Under the pieces are notes generated by a model. That model was not told where the DNA came from, did not search any database, and saw only the letters and a list, made by a program, of their open reading frames with translations. The translations under genes were made by a program, and so were the position numbers. 64,000 nucleotides of DNA, taken from NCBI GenBank assembly GCA_028101965.1, contig JAOHMI010000001.1, positions 1-64,000 of the forward strand. Direction: 5' to 3'. Below, piece after piece: positions 36,019 to 43,605 of this stretch. Position 1 is the stretch's first letter, and each line of letters opens with the position of its first letter. Origin of the DNA: Bacteriovoracaceae bacterium. Its GTDB lineage: Bacteria; Bdellovibrionota; Bacteriovoracia; Bacteriovoracales; Bacteriovoracaceae.

Positions 36019-37395
36019 GTGCTTCAAAACTACCGCAGTTCCACATCTAGGAAAGAAATTCTAAAGATCCTTAAAGATTCGTCAAATGCGAATACCAGCA
36101 TTTTATGGCAAGCCTTTCCAGATCATCGAACCATATATGAAATTAATGAAATAGAGACTGATTTTCCCAATGGTGTGATTAAAGTGAGTTTAAATCAAAC
36201 GGAAGAGCCAATTAACGAGTCCGTGCCAGCTTATATTAAACTTAGTCATCGTGAAACTATTTTTAAAGGGAAAGTCTTAAGTTATTCTGGCGAATCGATC
36301 ACAATGTCTATCCCAGATGAGATTAAAACCACTGAACTTAGAGAGTATCCTCGATTTAATTTTATTTCTGATGCAGAAAAATACGTTGTTGTAGGTGTGG
36401 TAACCGATTTTATGAGAAATGCAACTCAATCTCTTAAGGTTAAATTATTTGATATATCTACCAATGGCTTTGGCGCAGTGATTTCAGAAGGGAACAAGAA
36501 GTTCTTCTATCAAGGTGCCTATGTTTATTTAGAAATGATGGATAGCCTTAAAGTCGACCCGAAACGGTTAGGGGAAGTGGTCTATCTTGAAACTATGACT
36601 TTTCGAAATGCTGGCAAACAGCAAAAAGGTTTTAAAGTAGGGATTAAACTTATTCAGCCCTTAACCAATAATTTTCTTTCTTTTTATGTAGAAGGAGTGG
36701 AACCAGCGAATAGTAAAACTCCAGGAGTTGAAAATTTAAAACGTATTGTTTTTGATGATGAACTTTCAAAACAAATCGAAGAAGTCATAAGTAAAACTGT
36801 ATCCCGATTAAAGCATAATTTATCCTTTAAAAAGGTTTTGCAATCTATTCATATTAGTCGTGATCCAGAAAGATATTATCTAGAGCACGTTGAAGCTCTT
36901 TCAAGAGTAGTTTGCTCTTTAGCAAAATTATTAAATTGGGTTTCAGATGTTACTTTAGAAAAGCTAGTTTATGTTTGTTATATTCACGATATTGCCTTTG
37001 TTAATCATCCTCATTTAGCAAAAATAAAATCGATGGAAGACTTTAAAGAGATTGAAAAAGATTTACCTCATGAAGAGCGTGAGATCTTTATGCGAGCACC
37101 GCAAATTTCATTGGAATTTTGGCAAGCTGATAAATTTGGTCCTGCAGATTGTGATAAAATTTTAATTCAACAAATGGAGCGCCCAGATAAGACTGGTTTT
37201 CCAAAAGGTGTTGGTTCAAGTAAAATTTCTCCACTGGCAGCATTGTTTATAGTCAGTCATGATTTTGTAGATTATGTTTACGAAAATGATGATTGGTCAC
37301 TACCTCTCTATATTGAAGAATGTCGAGGGCGTCTGCAAGGTGGTTACTTTTCAAAAATCATCGAGTCTCTTAAGATTATTCAATTTAAAATATAA
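36019..37395 (+). CDS. PilZ-like plus degenerate HD-GYP-type protein
   Basis: The 458-residue protein starts at GTG 36019, the first possible start after in-frame stops. Residues about 80-230 contain a PilZ-like region (ELREYPRFNF, then LFDISTNGFGAVI, which fits the DxSxxG strand). Residues about 255-455 align with HD-GYP: IHDIAF keeps HD, but HP becomes AP and HHExxDGxGYP becomes QMERPDKTGFP. c-di-GMP may bind the PilZ part while hydrolysis is improbable. Its 3' end overlaps the convergent PAP2 gene by 16 nt. Confidence 0.82.
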   Translation: MLQNYRSSTSRKEILKILKDSSNANTSILWQAFPDHRTIYEINEIETDFPNGVIKVSLNQTEEPINESVPAYIKLSHRETIFKGKVLSYSGESITMSIPDEIKTTELREYPRFNFISDAEKYVVVGVVTDFMRNATQSLKVKLFDISTNGFGAVISEGNKKFFYQGAYVYLEMMDSLKVDPKRLGEVVYLETMTFRNAGKQQKGFKVGIKLIQPLTNNFLSFYVEGVEPANSKTPGVENLKRIVFDDELSKQIEEVISKTVSRLKHNLSFKKVLQSIHISRDPERYYLEHVEALSRVVCSLAKLLNWVSDVTLEKLVYVCYIHDIAFVNHPHLAKIKSMEDFKEIEKDLPHEEREIFMRAPQISLEFWQADKFGPADCDKILIQQMERPDKTGFPKGVGSSKISPLAALFIVSHDFVDYVYENDDWSLPLYIEECRGRLQGGYFSKIIESLKIIQFKI

Positions 37396-37973
37396 TCTTC
37401 TTTTAATTTCTTAAAAAATTTAGTTTTGGATAAAAGAAAAGCTATCAACAAGCCAAAAAATAAACCGGCTATAATATCTGTTGGATAGTGTTTGGCCAAA
37501 TAGATTCTGGAAAATGAAATTAGAAATGGTATGGATAATAATCCTAACTTCATGATTGTCTTTAGTTGTAAGAGAAAGAGGAGAAGAAAAGCAATTCCGA
37601 AAGAATTGGAAGCGTGTGAGCTAAAAAAACCATACATTCCGCCACATCGGACAATTTTATTGCGATTGAGTTGAGGACGAAGAGTTTTTTCCTTACATGG
37701 ACGAAGTCTTTTAATATTTGGTTTTGCAATATTGCCGCTAATAAAATCTGTTAGAGCAAAACATATAATTATTAAGGTCATTGTTCTTTTGAAAATTGAG
37801 GGATCTATTTTTAAATAACCTCGAATTGTTAATATTACAAAAACAGACAACCAGAAATAGGTCGAAGAGATGATAATCATCGGCCAATCGAGGAAACTTG
37901 GGGCCAAAGAGTTAATAAGTTTCAATAGAGTGACATCAATAGAATATAATTTTGATAAAACTATTTCGAGCAT
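37380..37973 (-). CDS. PAP2-superfamily membrane phosphatase
   Basis: This 197-residue polytopic membrane protein has the acid phosphatase motifs KPNIKRLRP, SSHAS (in place of PSGH) and SRIYLAKHYPTDIIAG. Family members dephosphorylate undecaprenyl pyrophosphate, phosphatidylglycerol phosphate or lipid A. It is divergent from the GT39-type transferase gene with only 25 nt between start codons, so the two may share regulation and lipid-linked substrates; this is inference. Confidence 0.92.
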   Translation of the reverse strand: MLEIVLSKLYSIDVTLLKLINSLAPSFLDWPMIIISSTYFWLSVFVILTIRGYLKIDPSIFKRTMTLIIICFALTDFISGNIAKPNIKRLRPCKEKTLRPQLNRNKIVRCGGMYGFFSSHASNSFGIAFLLLFLLQLKTIMKLGLLSIPFLISFSRIYLAKHYPTDIIAGLFFGLLIAFLLSKTKFFKKLKEDYILN

Positions 37974-37998
37974 AAATTTATAATGATAAAATAGTTGA

Positions 37999-39342
37999 AT
38001 GATGACAATAAAAAAGACTTTTTTTCAACCTCAAGTATTTTTATGGGGTTTTATTCTATTGAATCTAGTCACAATTGCCTTTATGCCTATTAGTCATGAT
38101 GAAGCTTATTATACTCTTTATGCAAATAATTTAGATTGGGGCTTCTACGACCATCCACCATTAGTTGGCCTTTTTATCAAATTTGGACAAATTTTTGGTG
38201 ATCACGCTTTTTTCTTGCGTTTATTCTTTTTTCTGTGCCAAACAGGACTTATACTATTAATTTCAAAATTTAATAAAAATTTATTTTGGCTCAGTCTTTC
38301 TACTTTGTTTGTTCATAGCGGTTTTCTAGCCATACCAGATTCCTTACTCTTGGTTTTCACTTTTGCTTATTTTTTTCTATTGCAAAAATTTATTTTCACT
38401 AAAGGGAAGGGAAATCTGAAGTATTCACTTCTCTTAGCACTGACTATTGGCTTAGGCCTCTTAGGGAAATATCATTTATTTTTAGCTGTCATTTTTACTT
38501 TTGTAGCGTATCCAAAGTTACTGCTACGTAAAGAGACACTCCTGGTGACAATTTTAAGTTTTATTATCTTTTTACCACATTTCAAATGGATGATTGATCA
38601 TGATTATATCACTTGGAAATTTCATCTCTTTGGAAGGCAAAATGCTGTTCGTGGAGTTGATAATTTTACTAGTTTGATTGGTTCTTATATCGCTCTCGGA
38701 GGACTCGTTCTTTCAATTCCTCTTTTTTATTTTGTAATTAAAATAAAACCCAAAGATCAATTTGATAAAATTTTAAAACTTTGTTTTTTAGGTCAGGCTG
38801 GTTTTTTTCTGCTTTTGAGTTTTCGCAATTCAATTGAGGGAAATTGGCTTCTTACCATGGTAGTACCTGGGCTTATTATAATTAGCAGACCAGATCATTT
38901 GAAAATAAATGTGGAAAAGTGGAAAAATTATTTTTTGATAAATTTTTTAATTCTTTTTATTCTTCGAATTATGTTTCTGATGCCCATCAGAAGTTATCCC
39001 ATTCCCCGTTTGGCAGAGCTGTTTCAATGGGAGAACCTTTCTGTTCAAATTCAAGATATTTGTGAAGATCAACCAATTTACGCAAATTCTTATCAAGTTG
39101 CCGCAAAATTAACTTATTATTTAAAAAAAGAAATTCCAGCCTTACACCTTTTTGGTCGTAAATCTCACTATACACTCTTAGAGGAGAATAAAAAGTTTTC
39201 TCATCCGCAAGAAGAGTTTTGTTTTGTTTCCAATTTTAAGATACCAAATGCTATAAAAATAAGGACAGTCTTTGAGGGAAAATTATATATTGACCCAAAA
39301 TACAAGAGCCCAAAAGCAAGACCCATAAGAAGTGGATGGTAA
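37999..39342 (+). CDS. GT39/ArnT-like polyprenyl-phosphate glycosyltransferase
   Basis: This 447-residue protein has about ten transmembrane helices. The first periplasmic loop contains SHDEAYYTLYANNLDWGFYD, with the conserved Asp-Glu after helix 1 and YDHPPL that mark the PMT_2/ArnT family. Such enzymes move a sugar from undecaprenyl phosphate to lipid A, protein or another acceptor on the periplasmic side. ATG 37999 and 38002 are both possible starts. It is divergent from PAP2 and followed by tadA after 1 nt. The acceptor cannot be told. Confidence 0.85.
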   Translation: MMTIKKTFFQPQVFLWGFILLNLVTIAFMPISHDEAYYTLYANNLDWGFYDHPPLVGLFIKFGQIFGDHAFFLRLFFFLCQTGLILLISKFNKNLFWLSLSTLFVHSGFLAIPDSLLLVFTFAYFFLLQKFIFTKGKGNLKYSLLLALTIGLGLLGKYHLFLAVIFTFVAYPKLLLRKETLLVTILSFIIFLPHFKWMIDHDYITWKFHLFGRQNAVRGVDNFTSLIGSYIALGGLVLSIPLFYFVIKIKPKDQFDKILKLCFLGQAGFFLLLSFRNSIEGNWLLTMVVPGLIIISRPDHLKINVEKWKNYFLINFLILFILRIMFLMPIRSYPIPRLAELFQWENLSVQIQDICEDQPIYANSYQVAAKLTYYLKKEIPALHLFGRKSHYTLLEENKKFSHPQEEFCFVSNFKIPNAIKIRTVFEGKLYIDPKYKSPKARPIRSGW

Positions 39343-39343
39343 A

Positions 39344-39835
39344 ATGATAGATTATATTAAAATTAAAGATTATAGTTGGTTGATGGATGAGGCTTACTCT
39401 CTGGCCATCGATGCTCAAAGTAAAGGTGAAGTTCCAGTTGGGGCCGTAATTGTAAATGAGCAAGGTTCAGTTATTTCCAAAGCCTATAATTTAAAAGAAG
39501 AAAACCATAACCCCTGCCATCATGCGGAAATATTAGCAATCGGGGCCGCGGCTAAAAAACAAAAGAATTGGCGACTGACTAATCATGAGTTAGTGGTGAC
39601 CCTTGAGCCATGCCCCATGTGCTTTAATGCCGCACTTCAAGCTAGAATTAAGCGAATAGTTTTTGCTGCTTATGATTATAAGGGGGGAGCGATATCCCTT
39701 GGCTATAATTTCCACTTAGATGAGCGGTTAAATCACAAAATAGAAGTGATTGGAGGGATGGATCACTTTAAAAATTCAAAGCTTTTAAGTGATTTTTTTC
39801 GGGCTAGGCGATCCCAATACAAAGAGATTAACTAG
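39344..39835 (+). CDS. tadA: tRNA-specific adenosine deaminase
   Basis: ATG 39344 follows the upstream stop by 1 nt, giving 163 residues; an in-frame GTG 39332 is possible. The zinc deaminase motifs are intact: HAEILAI (zinc His and catalytic Glu) and EPCPMC (two zinc Cys). GEVPVGAV and RARRSQYKEIN are typical of TadA. It converts A34 to inosine in tRNA-Arg(ACG); that tRNA gene lies at 31529. It is an essential enzyme in most bacteria. Confidence 0.95.
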   Translation: MIDYIKIKDYSWLMDEAYSLAIDAQSKGEVPVGAVIVNEQGSVISKAYNLKEENHNPCHHAEILAIGAAAKKQKNWRLTNHELVVTLEPCPMCFNAALQARIKRIVFAAYDYKGGAISLGYNFHLDERLNHKIEVIGGMDHFKNSKLLSDFFRARRSQYKEIN

Positions 39836-40003
39836 AAAAAATATTTATCTAATGCATATTCAAAAATGAAATATTACCAAAATGATTAACCTATGTGGAA
39901 AGTAAACACTGAATAAATTTCAACGGAACTGCCCTCAAAGAATATTTCCTATAACATTTTTTCATCACACCTCTTATTAAATGTTCAACCTCGGAGAGAA
40001 GTT

Positions 40004-41230
40004 TTGAAAATTCTATTGTCTTTTATCATGTTATTATTATTGTTGGCTCAAGCAAATGCACAAGAATTTAAGTTAATTGATTTTAATAAGAAACCATCAT
40101 CATTTTATACCTTTTCCAGGCCGTTAACATATGAGGAAGAACAAGATTTAGTATTTAAGCAAAAAATCACTAGAGCCTTTTTTAATATGATTCAATCGGT
40201 TGAGTTTGAAACAACCATCAGATCTGTTCAGGATGACCAGGGCGAAAAAAATGCCTCAATCATGCCTGGAGTTGCCATAACCGGAAGTTTATTTAAAGGT
40301 TATTATCAATTTGAAAATTGGGAAGAGTTACCAATGATTTTACTTCCCTATGAAGTAAAAGTTCAAGCGGACGGAAGAACTCACATAAGCTTAGGTTTTG
40401 CGGATGCTTTTATGATAAATAAAAAGAAAAATCATATTCCTTTTGGTATTGATATCTTAAAGCTCGAGTATGATAAAGATTATACTTACGACTCAGAAGA
40501 AGAATTAGTTTTAAATTACATTAAACCACAAATAAATATTAATTTTTTAAGACAAGAAAACAAAGTCCTTATATTTCATGGTTCAGCGAGTGTGGGAAAG
40601 TACCTTCATAAAGCCATCAGAGGAACTGAACTTAAGGGCCTTGATGGTAGTGACAGGGCGAAAAGTTCTCGTTTAACCGCTGGATTTGCCTATCATTCGA
40701 AAAAGCTCAGTTTAGGTTTTAAGGTAAGTTTTAATCGCGCCATTATTGAAGATCATTGGACTGAAGATTTAGAGCAACGACAACAAGATGATATTGCTCA
40801 TAATGAATACTTTGATGGTATTTGGAATGACTTAGTTCAAGATTGGAGGGATGAGAAGGATCAATGGGAAGATGATAATCAAATTCCAGGTGATCTAACT
40901 GATAGCTCCTATATAGACTTAAGTGGAAATGAGTTGCCTGCATATCCGGCTCAGTTTTATTATACGAATACAAAAAATTATCAAATGAAGACCGAAATCA
41001 GGAGTTTTGAATCAAATGTCTTTGCACGCTATAAGTTAATGTCGCTTAAAGGACCTCGAGGTCCGATGGAGTTGTATCTAGAAGGAAATTATAATCAAAC
41101 TATCTTTCGAGAAATAATTAGTACTCCAGCAGGAGGAGCTGGCTATACAAGAGTTCTCGACAGCGATCTTTTCAACTCAGATTTTAGAAATGGCACCTTG
41201 GTCAATTTTAGCGCGAAATTAGTTTTCTAA
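40004..41230 (+). CDS. Putative outer-membrane beta-barrel protein
   Basis: TTG 40004 follows GGAGAG by about 8 nt. The 408-residue protein has a signal peptide ending QANAQ, alternating amphipathic strands (KVQADGRTHISLGFADAF, SRLTAGFAYHSKKLSLGFKV) and a C-terminal Phe in FSAKLVF, the outer-membrane insertion signal. A long acidic Trp/Asp/Glu-rich loop near residues 245-305 is probably surface exposed. No channel or transporter family is recognised. Confidence 0.78.
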   Translation: MKILLSFIMLLLLLAQANAQEFKLIDFNKKPSSFYTFSRPLTYEEEQDLVFKQKITRAFFNMIQSVEFETTIRSVQDDQGEKNASIMPGVAITGSLFKGYYQFENWEELPMILLPYEVKVQADGRTHISLGFADAFMINKKKNHIPFGIDILKLEYDKDYTYDSEEELVLNYIKPQININFLRQENKVLIFHGSASVGKYLHKAIRGTELKGLDGSDRAKSSRLTAGFAYHSKKLSLGFKVSFNRAIIEDHWTEDLEQRQQDDIAHNEYFDGIWNDLVQDWRDEKDQWEDDNQIPGDLTDSSYIDLSGNELPAYPAQFYYTNTKNYQMKTEIRSFESNVFARYKLMSLKGPRGPMELYLEGNYNQTIFREIISTPAGGAGYTRVLDSDLFNSDFRNGTLVNFSAKLVF

Positions 41231-41345
41231 CGGATTTTTAGCAATTTAAATAAAAATTCGAAAAGTTACTGGATATTAACTACAATTACCTAAAATTACG
41301 TCTTTTCAGAAATTAAATAATCTGTTATTTTGCTTCTTTCTATGC

Positions 41346-41435
41346 GGAGGATTGGCCGAGTGGTCGAAGGCGCACGCTTGGAAAGCGTGTAACGGGGCAA
41401 CTCGTTCGAGGGTTCGAATCCCTTGTCCTCCGCCA
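41346..41435 (+). tRNA. tRNA-Ser (anticodon GGA)
   Basis: The 90-nt cloverleaf has acceptor GGAGGAT pairing with GTCCTCC (one G-T pair), the anticodon loop CTTGGAAAG with anticodon GGA, a long class II variable arm (AACGGGGCAACTCGTT), TPsiC arm GGTTCGAATCC and encoded CCA. Its 3' part is repeated downstream at 41729 and 43206, marking a probable integration site. Confidence 0.96.
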
Positions 41436-41557
41436 TTCAAATAAAAACCCTTCATCTACGTCGTCATCACTACACCTCAAGCTTAGTCACTTACTAATGT
41501 ATGCTCCTTCGCTTTCGTTTGCTCTTCCTAGAGAATGAAGGGTTTTTAATTGAATGG
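41433..41557 (+). terminator. Long stem-loop directly after tRNA-Ser
   Basis: Arms at 41433-41455 and 41535-41557 (23 nt each) are reverse complements at 22 of 23 positions around a 79-nt loop. The inner stem ends CCCTTCAT/ATGAAGGG followed by TTTTTAATT, so it can act as an intrinsic terminator with an unusually long loop. The first arm begins with the tRNA's own CCA. Confidence 0.65.
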
Positions 41558-41570
41558 TTTGGGTTTAACT

Positions 41571-41751
41571 AGGGATTCGAATCGAAGTGAAAGGCATGCT
41601 GAGTGAGCTGGGAAGACAATCGCTCTTGCTCATGTCTTCATTCGTAGGTCCTTGTACATCATTCGAGCGACAGTGAGCGAAGGAGAGCCAACGCAATGAA
41701 TGAGCATGATGCGACTGAATGTAGTGGGCGAATCCCTTGTCCTCGGTCATT
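41571..41751. repeat. Second tRNA-like tail with inverted AGGGATTCG
   Basis: AGGGATTCG (41571-41579) and CGAATCCCT (41729-41737) are perfect reverse complements enclosing 149 nt of GC-richer DNA. The right copy is part of the imperfect tRNA-Ser 3'-end duplication. The interior contains GCGAAGGAG, the complement of CTCCTTCGC in the tRNA-Ser hairpin loop, so it looks like an inverted, diverged copy of the post-tRNA element. Confidence 0.5.
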
Positions 41752-41863
41752 GTTAATTAAATATTTGTTATTATTGAGCTTTTTAATATTTATTCGCTTC
41801 AAGCTAACATCTTTTAATATCTAGATACTTTATCAATTGTTTGTCGATTATTTTAATTTTTTT

Positions 41864-42327
41864 CTACTTATAATCTTTTTGAACTTTGTCCTCACAGAAC
41901 ATATTGGTTATAAGAAAATCATTTTGATTATCTGAAAAATTACTTATCACATCTATTCCATTAAAGTTTTCGTAGAAATCAAAATCTACAAGAAAAATTT
42001 TATTATTTTTGTCTTTTATCCTTGAAATCTGATCAAAATTATTTTTGAGAATTTTTGGATCGATATATTTAAGTAAAAACTCTATATTAAGAATATCGAT
42101 TTATCATCATCAACTACAATAATTTCATTTGTTTCATGTATGATCTTAATTTTGTTTTCAACTTTGAACTCAGCGAGGGGTATTGATATAATAGAGGAAG
42201 CTTCGTTTATAAAATTTTTGTCAAGACTTAAGTCCCCTCCCCATTTTTGGAGTGTAGATTTTGAATGAAAAAAGCCTAAACCATTATCTTTTTCTTTTCC
42301 AGAAGAGAAGTTCTTTTCAAAACTCTT
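41864..42327 (-). pseudogene. Remnant of histidine kinase ATPase end plus receiver-like segment
   Basis: Read on the minus strand from 42327, NFSSGKEKDNGLGFFSFK is an HATPase G2 box region, and after removing one A from an A5 run near 42243 it continues WGGDLSLDKNFINEASSIIS. Next comes IIVVDDDKSI, a receiver start; a 2-bp (AT) excess there restores LNIEFLLKYIDP and FLVDFDFYENFNGIDVI, ending at 41864. The N-terminal part is missing: a stop and a sequence junction lie at about 42328-42331. It is clearly a decayed hybrid-kinase-like gene inside the island. Confidence 0.65.
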
Positions 42328-42331
42328 TTAA

Positions 42332-42442
42332 AAAGATAAAGATATGTATGGAAAACAAATTGAAGATATTTATATAAAGAAAAATGAAACTTCATTGATT
42401 TTAAACTATGATAATGAAATTTATGAGGATGACATAGATTAG
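42332..42442 (+). pseudogene. 3' fragment of a truncated gene, abutting the glyoxalase-like gene
   Basis: An open stretch of about 36 codons (MYGKQIEDIYIKKNETSLIL at 42344 onward) ends with TAG directly before the next ATG. No ribosome binding site precedes it, and it begins at the same junction where the minus-strand kinase remnant breaks off. It is probably the tail of a deleted upstream operon gene; a tiny real gene cannot be excluded. Confidence 0.4.
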
Positions 42443-43054
42443 ATGGGGAATTTATTTTTAGATCATATCGTTATTGGAGCAAACTATACTTTTATAAAGG
42501 AAGTTTTTGAAAAACTAAATTTGGTTCCCAGTCCATATAAAGTTCAAGAAAAAATGAATACTAAGAACTATATTTTGGTATTAAGAGATAATTGTTATGT
42601 TGAGTTTCTTTGTATTAATGATGAACATAAAGAATCTTTCTTGAGCAATATGAAAAGGCCAAAATTACTAAGCATTATGGTTGGTACTTCAGACATAAAT
42701 TCAAGTTTGAAATTGTTTAATAAGTTTAATTTAGCCTATTCTGAATACCAGCTTCTTGAAAATAAATATAGAGATCTTTTTCATAAGTGGAAATTATCAA
42801 AGTATCCTATAATAAATAAAAATATTAATCAGACTAGGCCACATTTAATTGAATGGATAGATGGAAAACATCCTTCACTATTAAATCCTAAAAGTTCTCT
42901 AACAATTGATATATCAATTAATTCAAAGGCCAAAGAAGAACTAGATCTTTACTTCAATCAAATTGATAATGTAATAGTTAAAAGTAGCATTGAAGAAGAG
43001 AGTGTTAATATCGAATTAAAGAATGACTCTGGTTTTAAGTTTGTACTTATTTAG
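42443..43054 (+). CDS. Glyoxalase-like (VOC superfamily) protein
   Basis: This 203-residue cytoplasmic protein begins FLDHIVIGANYTFIKEVFE, the first beta-alpha unit of a VOC/glyoxalase-like fold with the usual metal-binding His, then NTKNYILVLRDNCYVEFLCI, where Glu is a second potential ligand. RPHLIEWIDGKHPS supplies further candidates in the second module. This matches the glyoxalase-like type 3 domain family, whose substrates are mostly unknown. It is the only intact gene of the tRNA-Ser island and may be cargo. Confidence 0.78.
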   Translation: MGNLFLDHIVIGANYTFIKEVFEKLNLVPSPYKVQEKMNTKNYILVLRDNCYVEFLCINDEHKESFLSNMKRPKLLSIMVGTSDINSSLKLFNKFNLAYSEYQLLENKYRDLFHKWKLSKYPIINKNINQTRPHLIEWIDGKHPSLLNPKSSLTIDISINSKAKEELDLYFNQIDNVIVKSSIEEESVNIELKNDSGFKFVLI

Positions 43055-43205
43055 TAATTCTTGTTCGTATCTTGTTCGCATCAAACATGAAATAACATGA
43101 AATATTATGAAATATTATGAATTATGAAGTGATGAAATATTAGCTAAGCGTCTAGAATTAAAATAAAAGTCAATGATGCTCAATCGTTAGAATAGCACTC
43201 TTTTA
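43055..43205. repeat. Short tandem repeats near the right att-like copy
   Basis: CTTGTTCG occurs twice at 43069-43087, then variants of ATGAAATATT are repeated about five times (43086-43141). This stretch lies 65 nt before the perfect tRNA-Ser 3'-end copy at 43206. Confidence 0.55.
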
Positions 43206-43316
43206 AATCCCTTGTCCTCCGCCATTTTTATAAATTGGATCTACAAATTGAATGACATATTATAATTCAATCAAAAAGCAGATCCATCAATTAGTTATTT
43301 GTTATAAGTAATAAAT

Positions 43317-43605
43317 CTATCTTTGTTTTTGCTTTGAATTTTTACTTTGGTAATCGTTTACATCCTCTAAAAGTAAATCATGTAAACTATCAATATCATC
43401 ATTTTCACCAGGGGGTAAGCTTACTAAAAAAGTCATCACATGTAGACACATCCACGGCCATACAATCTTCACCAAAGTCTCCCGTGTAATCGACTCCTTC
43501 GATGCAACCACCCTGCTGAGATCCATTACAAAAATAAATTGTATCTGCATTCACTGTAAATAAAGTTGTTAAAGCAATCATTAATGTAATAATTTTAATA
43601 GTCAT
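43317..43605 (-). CDS. Small secreted Cys-rich protein with a probable 1-bp frameshift
   Basis: ATG 43605 follows GGAGGA at 6 nt and encodes a signal peptide (ending FTVNA) and a mature part with YFCNGSQQGGC and EDCMAVDVSTCDD. The frame stops at 43405. An A6 run on the plus strand (43426-43431) separates it from an acidic extension in another frame (SLPPGENDDIDSLHDLL). Removing one base yields a 95-residue protein ending at 43317. The nearby G5 run could also be the site. No family recognised. Confidence 0.6.

Larger units (their letters stand above)
41415..43226. mobile_element. Small tRNA-Ser-bounded island or remnant with three att-like copies
   Basis: A 21-nt stretch of the tRNA 3' end (41417-41437) recurs perfectly at 43206-43226. 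An imperfect copy lies at 41729-41751, with 16 identical nt then two mismatches. The enclosed 1.8 kb holds a truncated histidine kinase remnant, a gene fragment, a glyoxalase-like gene and short tandem repeats. There is no integrase, so it would be a remnant or a cis-mobilised element. Confidence 0.7.

Noticed and set aside
41565-41750. 61-codon minus-strand frame beside tRNA-Ser
   Set aside because: It lies entirely within the tRNA-related repeat and its codons reflect that structure, not a protein.
43069-43141. CRISPR-like array
   Set aside because: The repeats are short, degenerate and contiguous with no spacers of constant length; no cas genes are present.
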